Origin: an uncultured Muribaculaceae bacterium
GTDB taxonomy: Bacteria; Bacteroidota; Bacteroidia; Bacteroidales; Muribaculaceae
Direction of reading: 5' to 3'
NCBI GenBank assembly: GCA_910587235.1
Contig: CAJUKD010000006.1
Span: forward strand, 1-64,000
DNA: 64,000 nt
The position numbers and the translations under genes were made by a program. The notes under the pieces were generated by a model. The model was not told where the DNA came from. It did no database searches and saw nothing but the letters and a program-made list of their open reading frames with translations. Of the stretch, positions 51,289 to 60,277 are shown piece by piece. Position 1 is the first letter of the stretch, and each line of letters begins with the position of its first letter.

Positions 51289-52767
51289 GTGGATGTAAAG
51301 GAATTTGCAGGGCGGGTGCTGACGGCCTTGCCTTATCAGGCAAACGAGCAGCAAGTGGCGGTTGTGGCTGCTTTGGCGAGATTCTGTGCTCCGGCATCGC
51401 GCTCCGACGCCGTATTCATTCTTAATGGATATGCCGGCACAGGCAAGACGTCGCTCACAGGAGCATTGGTACGAACTTTGGCTTCTGTTGGAATCCGTTC
51501 GGTCCTGCTAGCCCCGACAGGACGGGCTGCTAAGGTTTTCTCGGCAAATTCATCAGGGCATCCAGCCTTTACAATACACCGCAAAATATACCGTCACAGC
51601 TCGGTTATCGGCGAACAGACGGATTTCTCTTTGGCTCCTGTCCGCGAGAACAAACATAAAAACACTATTTTCATTGTCGACGAGGCATCGATGATAGCCT
51701 CCGGCACCCGGGAGGATTCTCCCGACATACTTGCCGATCTGGTGCAGTATGTATATACGGGTGAGAACTGCCGCCTTATTCTTCTTGGCGATACGGCGCA
51801 GCTTCCGCCGGTAGGAACAGACAGCTCTCCGGCGATGGAAGCTGATGTGTTAAGGCGTTTCGGCTTGAAAGTCACTCATGCCACACTGACCGAAACGGCA
51901 CGTCAGGCAGCCGGTTCGGGTATACTCTACAATGCCACACGACTGCGTCGTGCAATGCTGAGGCTTAAGGAACCGCAAAATGATAAAGATTCTGTTCCGG
52001 TGCCAAAGATTGTAACATCACCTTTTGCCGATGTCAGTATAGTCGACAGCGAAGAGCTTGCAGACCGTATAGAGCAGGCATACGCTGAAGATGGACCTGA
52101 AGAAACAATCATAATCTGCCGGAGTAACCGCCGTGCCGCCGACTACAACGCCGCCATACGTTCGCAAGTCCTTTACCGGGAGGAAATACTCTCGGCAGGC
52201 GATATGCTTATAGTAGCGAAAAATCATTATTTCACGTCTGAAAAGGTAAAAGGTCTGGACTTTGTGGCAAACGGCGATATTCTTGCCGTAGAGCGCGTCT
52301 ACGGAACGGAAACACGCTACGGACTGCGTTTCGCCGATGTGCGTCTTTCGACGGTGTTGCCCGGCAACGACACTGCCGGAGCTGCTGATGCTGTGGAATT
52401 CGATGCGAAAGTGATCCTTGACGCCCTTGGCGGGGAGAGCGCCGCCCTGTCGCGCGAACAACTTTCACAACTGTATTACGGCATACTTTACGACCCAGAT
52501 GCTTTTTCTTCCGACACTCCGGCCGACACGCGTCTGCGGGCATTGCGCACCGACCCATACTGGAATGCACTGCAAGTGAAATACGCATACGCCGTCACCT
52601 GCCACAAGGCGCAGGGCGGACAATGGCGTAATGTATTCGTCGATCTGAGCTATATTCCTCCGGAATCGCTCGGCATGGAACTGTACCGCTGGATGTACAC
52701 GGCCGTTACGCGTGCCCGTTCGCGGCTATTCCTTATCTCCCCGCCCGAAAAACTTGTCGGAAAATAA
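51289..52767 (+). CDS. ATP-dependent RecD-like DNA helicase (superfamily 1B)
   Basis: A 492-residue helicase. Walker A is NGYAGTGKTS (residues 46-55), Walker B is FIVDEASMIA, LLGDTAQLPPVG is motif III, and the C-terminal UvrD_C_2 part ends with AVTCHKAQGGQWRNVFVDLS, then YRWMYTAVTRARSRLFL. It is smaller than RecD2 and lacks the N-terminal HhH region. It probably unwinds DNA during repair or replication. The start is GTG and immediately precedes dnaX, 23 bases from its ATG. Whether it loads a partner nuclease is unknown. Confidence 0.88.
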   Translation: MDVKEFAGRVLTALPYQANEQQVAVVAALARFCAPASRSDAVFILNGYAGTGKTSLTGALVRTLASVGIRSVLLAPTGRAAKVFSANSSGHPAFTIHRKIYRHSSVIGEQTDFSLAPVRENKHKNTIFIVDEASMIASGTREDSPDILADLVQYVYTGENCRLILLGDTAQLPPVGTDSSPAMEADVLRRFGLKVTHATLTETARQAAGSGILYNATRLRRAMLRLKEPQNDKDSVPVPKIVTSPFADVSIVDSEELADRIEQAYAEDGPEETIIICRSNRRAADYNAAIRSQVLYREEILSAGDMLIVAKNHYFTSEKVKGLDFVANGDILAVERVYGTETRYGLRFADVRLSTVLPGNDTAGAADAVEFDAKVILDALGGESAALSREQLSQLYYGILYDPDAFSSDTPADTRLRALRTDPYWNALQVKYAYAVTCHKAQGGQWRNVFVDLSYIPPESLGMELYRWMYTAVTRARSRLFLISPPEKLVGK

Positions 52768-52776
52768 AAGTTTTCG

Positions 52777-52784
52777 TAAGTTTG
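52777..52784 (+). promoter_or_regulatory. Promoter -7 element of dnaX
   Basis: TAAGTTTG, 6 bases before the ATG at 52791. It would make a very short or leaderless mRNA, and it overlaps the TTG that starts the longer frame at 52782. Co-transcription with the helicase is also possible. Confidence 0.4.
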
Positions 52785-52790
52785 CATATC

Positions 52791-54533
52791 ATGGAACAAT
52801 ACATCGTATCGGCCCGTAAATATCGGCCGTCGACTTTCAGCAGCGTCGTCGGGCAAGGTGCGCTTACACTCACTCTGAAGAACGCCATAGCCACTGACCG
52901 TCTGGCTCATGCCTATCTTTTTTGCGGATCAAGAGGCGTAGGCAAGACCTCGTGTGCGCGCATTTTCGCCAAGACCATCAACTGCTCGAACCGAAGCGCC
53001 GACGGGGAGGCTTGCAATGAATGCGACTCATGCCGCCAGTTCAACGAAAACCGTTCGCTCAATATCATAGAACTCGACGCCGCATCCCACAACGGTATCG
53101 ACGACATGAAAGCGCTTATAGAGCAGGTCATGGTGCCGCCGACAATAGGAAAATACCGAGTGTTCATCATCGACGAGGTGCACATGCTGTCGGCTTCGGC
53201 ATTCAATGCTTTCCTTAAAACGCTTGAGGAACCGCCGTCCTATGTGATATTCATTCTGGCCACGACAGAGAAGCACAAGATTATTCCCACAATTCTCTCC
53301 CGTTGCCAGATTTACGATTTCAACCGTATCACCGTAGCCGATATGGTGGCGCATCTGGCGCATGTGGCTTCATCAGAAGGGATAAAGGCCGAGCCGGAAG
53401 CGCTGACAGTGATAGCCCGCAAGGCCGACGGTGCCATGCGCGACGCTTTGTCTATTTTCGATCAGGTGGCGGCATCGTCGCGTGGCGACATTACATATTC
53501 CTCGACTATAGAGAACCTGAATATACTTGACAGCAGCTATTACGGGCGGCTTGTCGATGCTTTTGCCGCACACGACGTCCCGTCAGCATTGCTTATATAC
53601 AAAGAAGTAAGGGAAAAAGGATTCGATTCGCAGTTCTTCATCAACGGACTTGCTCTATATCTGCGCGACCTGATGGTTGCCTGCGACCCTTCCACTATAG
53701 TGCTGCTTGAAACCGATGATGCCGAACGTGCGCGTCTGGCTGAGAAATCCGCGAAATTCCACCCTACTTTCCTCTACAAGGCCATGGATATCTGCAACGA
53801 TGCGGACTTCAATTTCCGTATGGCCACAAACAAGCAATTCCTTATAGAGCTTACGCTCATTAAGCTGTGCCAAGCGTTTAGCCCCTCGTCCGATAAAAGC
53901 GGATGCGACGGGGGGCAACTAAAACCGCTGAAGGCAACGCATACCGGAACAGATACGCTTCAGCAGCAACCGGTTTCCGCAGAAGTGAAGCCGCAGCCGC
54001 AAATTCGGCGGACTGCTCCGACTCCGGTAAAATCGGTGCAGGCACCGCATCTTGCAGCGACCGCTGCTCCCAAGCTTTCTTTAAAAGCCGTAAGAAGTGG
54101 AACAGCGTCGTCGGGCATGGCGGCTGAGTCGGCGGCGGAATATACTGCCGCGGGAGATAACGTGCGTCGCAATCCATACGATGATGCGGCAATCGCGGCT
54201 GCATGGACTGCATATATCAAATCGCACCCTACAGAGCATGTTATAATAAACATGATGCGTTCGAGCCGACCGCAGCCATCAGGTGTTGCCGACCGATATG
54301 TGCTGACTGTGGAGAACGGCATAATCCTTGATATGTTCAATCAGGCATCGCAGGCTATACATTCGTTCATGCGCGACGCTTTGGGTAACGACGCTTTCAC
54401 GATAGAAGCTGTTGAATCGAATGCCGAACCTACACCTGACATGTGGACGGAATCCCAGGTTATGGCATATATAGCGGAATCGCAGCCAGGAGCCAGAACA
54501 TTTTTTGAGAAACACAAATTACACCTTATATAA
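52791..54533 (+). CDS. dnaX: DNA polymerase III subunit gamma/tau
   Basis: The 580-residue clamp-loader ATPase. Walker A is GSRGVGKT (46-53); the zinc site uses C65, C75, C78 and C81; Walker B is VFIIDEVHMLS and the arginine-finger/sensor segment is ATTEKHKIIPTILSRCQ. The N-terminal 360 residues are conserved; about 360-480 is a Pro/Ala/Thr-rich linker, and a C-terminal domain follows (YIKSHPTEHVIINMM). The start is MEQYIVSAR at 52791. I did not find a programmed frameshift signal. Confidence 0.96.
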   Translation: MEQYIVSARKYRPSTFSSVVGQGALTLTLKNAIATDRLAHAYLFCGSRGVGKTSCARIFAKTINCSNRSADGEACNECDSCRQFNENRSLNIIELDAASHNGIDDMKALIEQVMVPPTIGKYRVFIIDEVHMLSASAFNAFLKTLEEPPSYVIFILATTEKHKIIPTILSRCQIYDFNRITVADMVAHLAHVASSEGIKAEPEALTVIARKADGAMRDALSIFDQVAASSRGDITYSSTIENLNILDSSYYGRLVDAFAAHDVPSALLIYKEVREKGFDSQFFINGLALYLRDLMVACDPSTIVLLETDDAERARLAEKSAKFHPTFLYKAMDICNDADFNFRMATNKQFLIELTLIKLCQAFSPSSDKSGCDGGQLKPLKATHTGTDTLQQQPVSAEVKPQPQIRRTAPTPVKSVQAPHLAATAAPKLSLKAVRSGTASSGMAAESAAEYTAAGDNVRRNPYDDAAIAAAWTAYIKSHPTEHVIINMMRSSRPQPSGVADRYVLTVENGIILDMFNQASQAIHSFMRDALGNDAFTIEAVESNAEPTPDMWTESQVMAYIAESQPGARTFFEKHKLHLI

Positions 54534-54537
54534 GAAT

Positions 54538-54936
54538 TTAGCGCCGTCCGCGAGGACTTTCTCCACGTGGTATGGATGGTGGATTCTGCGTGCCGTTTCC
54601 GTCGGGACGCGACCAGTTTCCCGGTCGTTCGCTGCCGTCGGGTGCTTGTGGACGTATAACCGGTCTGTTAAGTCCCGGATTGACAAATTCAGGACGTCCC
54701 GATGATGGCGGCGCCGGAGGTAAAGGTCTGTAAGAAGGCCACGGGGGATAAGGATACATTATGTCGGGGACGTATGCGGGCGGATAGATGACGCCGTTAT
54801 AGCCCGGCGACCAGTAGGGATAGTAGTAACCATCGTCATAATCAAGATCGACTCCGAGTCCGGCACACGAACTCGTCAGCCAGCTTAACAGTATGCCGCC
54901 ACCGGCGACTTTCAGAAGTGTGCGTATATTTTTCAT
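54538..54936 (-). CDS. Proline-rich small lipoprotein, unknown function
   Basis: A 132-residue lipoprotein (signal ILLSWLTSSC, Cys24). The mature part is Tyr/Pro/Trp-rich (DDGYYYPYWSPGYNGVIYPP) and then a Pro/Arg/Gly-rich tail of low complexity (GNWSRPDGNGTQNPPSIPRG). No domain is recognised. The gene converges with dnaX and is 57 bases downstream of the DUF4369 gene. Confidence 0.6.
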   Translation of the reverse strand: MKNIRTLLKVAGGGILLSWLTSSCAGLGVDLDYDDGYYYPYWSPGYNGVIYPPAYVPDIMYPYPPWPSYRPLPPAPPSSGRPEFVNPGLNRPVIRPQAPDGSERPGNWSRPDGNGTQNPPSIPRGESPRGRR

Positions 54937-54993
54937 ATCGTGCGTCGTTTTATCTGATAAACAAGCGGCACGACAATTTTGATTATGCGTCGC

Positions 54994-56007
54994 TTATATA
55001 TCGGCCGCTTTTTCTGCCGATGCGATTGACGGGCCGCGGTAGAGTGTTGCCCCCGCAGAGTCGCATACAACGGCGAACGGAAGTCGGTTTATACCTATGC
55101 CGTTTATTCCGGGAGCGGCCATGGCACCTGCCGCCCATCCTTGCCGCCAGGTGGCGGAATCGCGGCGTATATGGTTTTTCCAGACTACGGTATCGCGATC
55201 GAGCGATATATCGACTATTTCAAGTTCTTTTTTTTCGTATTTGCGTCGTAGGCGCCGCATTGCGGTCAGCAGGCTGTCGCGTGACGGGCTGTCCTCGGTG
55301 CTGAACACAATCATCGAACGTCCGGAATCTTCGGGACGGAATGTTGCCCCTTTTCCTGTGGCGGCGTCGAAATAAACGATGGGATTGATTGTATCGGCAG
55401 CTGTGATAAGTCTTTCAAGCAAAAAATTATAACCTGATGTAAGCGACGACGGTCGTGCCGAAACGTCTATGCTGAAAAGCAGTGAATCGGCGCCGGCAGG
55501 GTCGGCTGATGCGTCGAAAGCTGTCAGCATCAACAAAGTCGAAACCACATCGGCAGGATTTGCTTTTACATAGCGTCCGATTATTGCATTGGCTGTCCCG
55601 GAGCCTGAACGCAGGGAATCGGCGTTCTCTTTCAGGAAGCGTGTCCATTTTTCCACGGTTTCATTACCTGAAGCGCTTATGTTGAACGGGTTGGAGCGGT
55701 CGAGTGTGCACTCTACGTTTTGTCCGTTGGCGATGTAGATTCGCCCTATTACCCGGTATTCATGGTCCATGATATCTACCACGGCAGGAGTTTTCGAACT
55801 TCCGAAAAATTCGAATTCACCGTCGCGTGATGCAGTAAGTAGCTGGCGGTAAGCGCCGTCAGCCCAGTATGCGGCGCGGAGATTGATCGTAGGTTTACCC
55901 TCGATTGTGCCGTTGACACGGAACTGTTCGTTGTCGGTGCATGAGATGCCTGCGGCCAGCAGAATTGATATGACCGCTACCGTAGCAGTTCTTATTATTT
56001 TTTTCAT
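54994..56007 (-). CDS. DUF4369 and thioredoxin-like lipoprotein
   Basis: A 337-residue envelope protein with a lipobox (LLAAGISC, Cys24). The N-terminal DUF4369 domain is seen in FRVNGTIEGKPTINLRAAYW, then GEFEFFGSSKTPAVVDIMD. The C-terminal 120 residues have a thioredoxin/AhpC-like fold (SMIVFSTEDSPSRDSLL, then MAAPGINGIGINRLPFAVVCDSAG) but no CxxC motif is visible, so it may not be an active oxidoreductase. Its promoter belongs to the repeat-linked block at 56013. Confidence 0.78.
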   Translation of the reverse strand: MKKIIRTATVAVISILLAAGISCTDNEQFRVNGTIEGKPTINLRAAYWADGAYRQLLTASRDGEFEFFGSSKTPAVVDIMDHEYRVIGRIYIANGQNVECTLDRSNPFNISASGNETVEKWTRFLKENADSLRSGSGTANAIIGRYVKANPADVVSTLLMLTAFDASADPAGADSLLFSIDVSARPSSLTSGYNFLLERLITAADTINPIVYFDAATGKGATFRPEDSGRSMIVFSTEDSPSRDSLLTAMRRLRRKYEKKELEIVDISLDRDTVVWKNHIRRDSATWRQGWAAGAMAAPGINGIGINRLPFAVVCDSAGATLYRGPSIASAEKAADI

Positions 56008-56012
56008 AGAGG

Positions 56013-56044
56013 CAAAGATACGTATAAGTCGAGAGCAAAGCCAA
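56013..56044 (-). promoter_or_regulatory. Repeat-linked promoter of the DUF4369 gene
   Basis: On the minus strand TATCTTTG (56013-56020) and TTG (56042-56044) are 21 bases apart, with a spacer that differs at only a few places from that before mscL. The -7 ends 5 bases from the start codon at 56007, so the mRNA may be nearly leaderless, or transcription may start within the coding frame at a later ATG; no such ATG keeps the signal peptide. Confidence 0.65.
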
Positions 56045-56098
56045 ATTTATTTGGACTTTGCCGAGCGGGAATATCTAAGTTTATAGTAGTTTACTCTT

Positions 56099-56174
56099 GT
56101 AGGGACATGCCGTGGCATGTCTTATATGCGTCTTTACGTAAAGCATAGGCAGACGTGCCGCGGCACGTCCCTAC
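56099..56174. repeat. Palindromic repeat pair (copy C)
   Basis: Left unit 56099-56123 (core GACATGCCGTGGCATGTC) and right unit 56150-56174 (core GACGTGCCGCGGCACGTC) are inverted around 26 bases containing TCTTTACGTA, a string also found in the spacer of copy B. It is next to the promoter block of the DUF4369 gene and 56 bases from the stop of the antiporter gene. Confidence 0.85.
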
Positions 56175-56230
56175 AATCATTATCATTAAATGATTTGTGA
56201 TATATACGTATAAGTCGTAAACATTTAACA

Positions 56231-57559
56231 TTATTTCCGGCCTTTCCAGTTTCCTCCGCGGCGGTTGAGATGTCGCGGATACATGAAGATTATGGAAAGC
56301 GCTATAGCGGCTGACAGCGCCCAGGGATAGTAGAGGTAGGGAAACGGAGCCGCAGGCGATATTCCTGCCAGAGAAGCCGCTAAAAGCGTCTGTGCTCCGT
56401 AGGGAATCAGGCATTGCACGACGCATGATGCCGAGTCGAGGAGCGACGCACTCTTGCGGCGGTCGACGCCGTAACGGTCGGCTATGTCGCGGGTTATTCC
56501 GCCGACTGTGATTATAGCGACGGTATTGTTGGCCGTGCACAGGTTGACTATACCGGCCAGAAGTGCCATAACAGCCTGGGCGCCGCGCCGTCCGTGGATT
56601 CGGGCGGTCATGACCCGAAGGAGATATTGTATTCCTCCGGCAGCTTTTATTATACCCAGCATGCCTGCGGCCATAAGTGTTATCACAATCAGTTCGCCCA
56701 TAGAATTTATTCCTTTGCCCATGAATCCGGCCATCTCTATGGCTCCGTAGCCGTAGGCACTGCCGAATGCCAGAGCTGTGGCTATGCCCAGTGAAAGCAC
56801 TATCGTGACATTTCTGCCTGCCAGAGCGGCAGCGATAACTACCAGATAGGGCACAATAAGCAGAGGGTTTGCATTCGTTTCCGTTGTATTGCCGCCTGAG
56901 GCATCTGTTCCGATTATTATGTATATTGCAAGTGTAACTAACGCCGCAGGGAGAGCGATCCACAGGTTGGCATTGAATTTGTCGGCCATGGAGCAGCCTT
57001 GTGAGCGAGTGGCGGCTATGGTTGTATCGGATATGAATGAGAGGTTATCGCCGAAAAAAGCACCGCCAAGCACCGCTGCAACCAGAAAAGGGACATTTCC
57101 GTCGGCACTTTGTGCCAGAGCCACGGCCAGAGGTGTCAGTGCCACGACGGTGCCGACCGATGTGCCGACGGCGAGCGACATGAAGCATGAGGTAAAGAAA
57201 AGCATAGGGGCCACAAGCTGTGATGGGAAGACCGACAAGGCGAGGCTTACTGTGGCGTCGACGGCTCCTATGGATTCGGCGAGGCTGGCGAAAGCTCCGG
57301 CAAGCACAAAAATCCATATCATGTACATGATATTGCTGTGGCCGGCGGCACGCGAGAAAGTTTCGATACGTTCTGTAAGGCTATGGCCGCGGTATATCAT
57401 TACCGACCATACTGAAGCTGCGAGTATGGCCACCGACAGAGGCATACGGTAGAAATCGCCTATGTACAGCGACACGGCCAGATAGACCAGCAGGAAGACC
57501 GCAACGGGCGACAGAGCCGACAAGCCACGTCCGGCGGATATTTTGTCTGTAGTGTTCAT
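56231..57559 (-). CDS. NhaC-type Na+/H+ antiporter family protein
   Basis: A 442-residue inner-membrane transporter with about eleven helices. I start it at MNTTDKISAGRGLSALSPVAV (57559): the 156 codons of upstream open frame overlap the divergent acyltransferase and lack any family similarity. Typical segments are SCFMSLAVGTSVGTVVALTPLA, LGGAFFGDNLSFISDTTIAATRSQGC and NLCTANNTVAIITVGGI. It exchanges sodium for protons or a related pair; some family members carry organic substrates. Confidence 0.88.
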   Translation of the reverse strand: MNTTDKISAGRGLSALSPVAVFLLVYLAVSLYIGDFYRMPLSVAILAASVWSVMIYRGHSLTERIETFSRAAGHSNIMYMIWIFVLAGAFASLAESIGAVDATVSLALSVFPSQLVAPMLFFTSCFMSLAVGTSVGTVVALTPLAVALAQSADGNVPFLVAAVLGGAFFGDNLSFISDTTIAATRSQGCSMADKFNANLWIALPAALVTLAIYIIIGTDASGGNTTETNANPLLIVPYLVVIAAALAGRNVTIVLSLGIATALAFGSAYGYGAIEMAGFMGKGINSMGELIVITLMAAGMLGIIKAAGGIQYLLRVMTARIHGRRGAQAVMALLAGIVNLCTANNTVAIITVGGITRDIADRYGVDRRKSASLLDSASCVVQCLIPYGAQTLLAASLAGISPAAPFPYLYYPWALSAAIALSIIFMYPRHLNRRGGNWKGRK

Positions 57560-57589
57560 CTGTGTCAGATTCTTGTGGAAAAGCAGGCG

Positions 57590-57617
57590 CAAAGTTACGC
57601 AATTTATACTAACTTTG
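57590..57617. promoter_or_regulatory. Divergent promoter pair between antiporter and acyltransferase genes
   Basis: Minus-strand TAACTTTG (57590-57597) serves the antiporter and plus-strand TAACTTTG (57610-57617) serves the acyltransferase. They are back to back 12 bases apart, so the two polymerases would compete. Confidence 0.6.
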
Positions 57618-57640
57618 CAGATGTATCCTCCGGAGGGAAA

Positions 57641-58690
57641 ATGACAGAAAAGAAATATCTTAAGTTTATAGCTTATCTGCAGATTATCGGAATTTTTCTG
57701 GTAGTCGTCGGCCATTCGTTCCATGAATATCCTGACGGCGACTACGGACGTTCGATGCTTCTTTACCGCATGATGCACTCTTTCCGTATGCCTCTGTTCA
57801 TGTTCGTGTCCGGCTTTCTGATGGTTTATACTACACGTTCGGCTGTGGCCGGACAGCGGCGCGGATATACAGGCACTTTCGTGAGTCTTAAGTTGCGCAG
57901 ACTCCTGCTCCCTTTTGCAGTATTGACCTTGATCACATTCGTGCCGCGTGCATATTTTTCTCCTATTGCCGACGAAACTGTAGAGATGAACCTTGATTCG
58001 TTGATCAGGGCTTTTGTCTATCCGCACTATATGGTGATACCTTATCTGTGGTTTCTTCAGGCAAGTTTCACTCTTCTTGTCGTGTGCTTCTGCATTTTGG
58101 TACTCACCTCACGGCTCGGGATACCGGCCGCGGCAGTCGATATTGTCATGATTGCAGCAGGAGCCGCTTTGCTTCCGGCGGCTTCATATCTGCCGTCGGC
58201 TTTTTCTCTTGCGTATGCCGGAAAACTTGCCGTATTTTTTGTCCTTGGAATAGTCTATGCCCGCAATATGGACGGTGTCGATGTCATCATGAGATGGACT
58301 TCTCCTTTCGTTTTCATGCTTCTTTGGGCTATTTGGGCTGCTTTGTTCTTCGCCTTGGAAGGCAGCTCGTGGATGCCTTTGTGTTCCGTTGCGGGTATTG
58401 GTGCGTGTATATCGGGAGCAAAAATACTTGAAGAACGCCGTATCACGCTTCTTGATCCGTTCTTCGGGGCTAACTATATGATATTTCTGCTCTCGTGGTA
58501 TTTCAACGTACTGAGCCAGCAGGTGCTCGGTCATTTCGTGCGGCTGTCGTGGCAGGTGCATACAGTCCTGTCGCTTCTGTCGGGCATATTTGTTCCTTAC
58601 TTGTTTTACCGCTACATGCAGCGGCATCCCGATTCCGCTCCCGTGCGACTCTGCGCCTTTCTTCTGGGCCAGTCGCTGAAGAGAAGATAA
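57641..58690 (+). CDS. Acyltransferase family 3 membrane protein
   Basis: A 349-residue integral membrane acyltransferase with about ten helices. The first helix holds GIFLVVVGHSFHE, whose His is the family catalytic residue, followed by HSFRMPLFMFVSGFLMVY. These proteins add acetyl or other acyl groups to envelope polysaccharides or lipids; the acceptor is unknown. MTEKKYLKF at 57641 is chosen because the longer frame would begin upstream of the promoter. It converges with the YifB gene (4 bases apart). Confidence 0.85.
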   Translation: MTEKKYLKFIAYLQIIGIFLVVVGHSFHEYPDGDYGRSMLLYRMMHSFRMPLFMFVSGFLMVYTTRSAVAGQRRGYTGTFVSLKLRRLLLPFAVLTLITFVPRAYFSPIADETVEMNLDSLIRAFVYPHYMVIPYLWFLQASFTLLVVCFCILVLTSRLGIPAAAVDIVMIAAGAALLPAASYLPSAFSLAYAGKLAVFFVLGIVYARNMDGVDVIMRWTSPFVFMLLWAIWAALFFALEGSSWMPLCSVAGIGACISGAKILEERRITLLDPFFGANYMIFLLSWYFNVLSQQVLGHFVRLSWQVHTVLSLLSGIFVPYLFYRYMQRHPDSAPVRLCAFLLGQSLKRR

Positions 58691-58694
58691 ACTT

Positions 58695-60251
58695 TCAGAA
58701 CGGTGTGTTTTTGGCGCTTCCCCATGAAGCACGGTCGAGATTGCGGTATGAAATGGCTTCCCGCATGTGGGAGGCGCCTATACTCTCGCTGGCGTCGAGG
58801 TCGGCAATAGTGCGGGCAAGCTTCAGGATGCGGTCGTAGGCGCGTGCCGACATGTCGAACTTCACCATAGCCTGCTTGAGTATTCCGGCTACCTCAGGCT
58901 CAAGGACACAGCAGCGCGATATCAGGCGAGAGTTCATCTGTGCGTTGCAGTGTATGTCGCTTTCGCCGGCAAAGCGGCGTGCCTGAAGCTCGCGTGCGGC
59001 CACCACGCGGCGGCGTATGTCGGCCGAACTTTCGCCACGCTTCATCGACGACAGTTCGTCGAAAGGAACGGGCATGATTTCCACCTGTATGTCGATGCGG
59101 TCGAGCAATGGGCCGGAGATGCGGCCGAGATATTTCTGTACCTGGCCTGGGCGGCATGTGCATGCTTTTGTCGGATGGTTATAGTATCCGCAGGGACATG
59201 GATTCATCGATGCCACAAGCATGAAGCCTGCGGGATAATCCACCGAATAGCGTGCGCGCGACACGCTGATATGCCTGTCTTCGAGCGGCTGGCGCAGCAC
59301 CTCGAGGACAGAGCGTGGATATTCGGGGAATTCATCAAGGAAAAGGATGCCGTTGTGGGCCAGAGATATTTCTCCGGGCAGCGGCGACGAGCCTCCTCCG
59401 ACAAGTGCTACTGGCGACACCGTGTGGTGCGGGGCACGGAAAGGACGTACAGTCATCAGGCGTGAGCCTGCTCGCAGTTTTCCCGCAACGGAGTGTATTT
59501 TTGTTGTTTCAAGAGCTTCGCCTAAAGTCAGTGGCGGCATTATGGACGGGAGCCGTTTGGCCATCATCGATTTTCCTGCCCCTGGAGGACCGACGAGCAG
59601 GATATTGTGGCCGCCTGCACAGGCAACCTCGAATGCGCGTTTCACGTTCTCCTGACCTTTTACATCGGCGAAATCGTAGTCGAAAAGTCCTGTCGCACCG
59701 GCGAATTCGGCACGTGTGTCGACGACCGTAGGTCTAAGTTCCGAGGCTCCGCGCAGAAAGTCGATGACGTCGGCAAGACGATCGACTCCGTAGACAGCGA
59801 GATTGTCGACCACGGCGGCTTCGGTGGCATTGTCGCGCGGCACTATCATGCCTTTGAAGCCTTGCCGGCGCGCCTCTATGGCCATGGGCAGCACGCCGCG
59901 CACGGGGCGCACGCTGCCGTCGAGCGACAGTTCGCCCATAATGACGTAGTCCGACAAGGATGGAGCTGTTATTATTTCAGCTCCTACGAGGGTGGATATG
60001 GCGATAGGCAGATCGTAGGCGGCTCCCTCTTTACGAACGTCGGCCGGCGCCATGTTGATAGTCACAGACTGTCGGGGCAACCCGTAGCCCGACTGTTTGA
60101 GTGCCGAGCGCACCCGTTCATGGCTTTCCTTGACAGCAGTGTCCGGCAGACCTACTATGCAGTAGTTTATACCCCGGTCGACTACAGTTTCGACCGTCAC
60201 TATTATGGCATCAATGCCGCGGACGGCGGCTCCGTAGGTTTTGACGAGCAT
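58695..60251 (-). CDS. YifB/ComM-type Mg chelatase-like AAA+ ATPase
   Basis: A 518-residue AAA+ protein with an N-terminal Lon-like fold. The ATPase core has Walker A LLVGPPGAGKSMMAKRLP, LFLDEFPEYPRSVLEVLRQPLED as Walker B and HVA-like region FMLVASMNPCPCGYY, with a Cys cluster CPCGYY...CTCRPG. In bacteria with natural transformation ComM acts as a branch-migration helicase on D-loops; Bacteroidetes homologues are conserved but less studied. It ends the division-linked minus-strand run, 26 bases from the phospholipase gene. Confidence 0.93.
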   Translation of the reverse strand: MLVKTYGAAVRGIDAIIVTVETVVDRGINYCIVGLPDTAVKESHERVRSALKQSGYGLPRQSVTINMAPADVRKEGAAYDLPIAISTLVGAEIITAPSLSDYVIMGELSLDGSVRPVRGVLPMAIEARRQGFKGMIVPRDNATEAAVVDNLAVYGVDRLADVIDFLRGASELRPTVVDTRAEFAGATGLFDYDFADVKGQENVKRAFEVACAGGHNILLVGPPGAGKSMMAKRLPSIMPPLTLGEALETTKIHSVAGKLRAGSRLMTVRPFRAPHHTVSPVALVGGGSSPLPGEISLAHNGILFLDEFPEYPRSVLEVLRQPLEDRHISVSRARYSVDYPAGFMLVASMNPCPCGYYNHPTKACTCRPGQVQKYLGRISGPLLDRIDIQVEIMPVPFDELSSMKRGESSADIRRRVVAARELQARRFAGESDIHCNAQMNSRLISRCCVLEPEVAGILKQAMVKFDMSARAYDRILKLARTIADLDASESIGASHMREAISYRNLDRASWGSAKNTPF

Positions 60252-60277
60252 GGGGCGTTTTTTTGTGTGTTATGGAA

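Noticed and set aside
52782..52790. Upstream start MHI of dnaX
   Set aside because: It is a TTG that overlaps the promoter -7 element; the ATG at 52791 gives the family's normal N-terminus.
57560..58027. N-terminal extension of the antiporter frame by 156 residues
   Set aside because: It overlaps the divergent acyltransferase gene and both promoters and carries no antiporter similarity.
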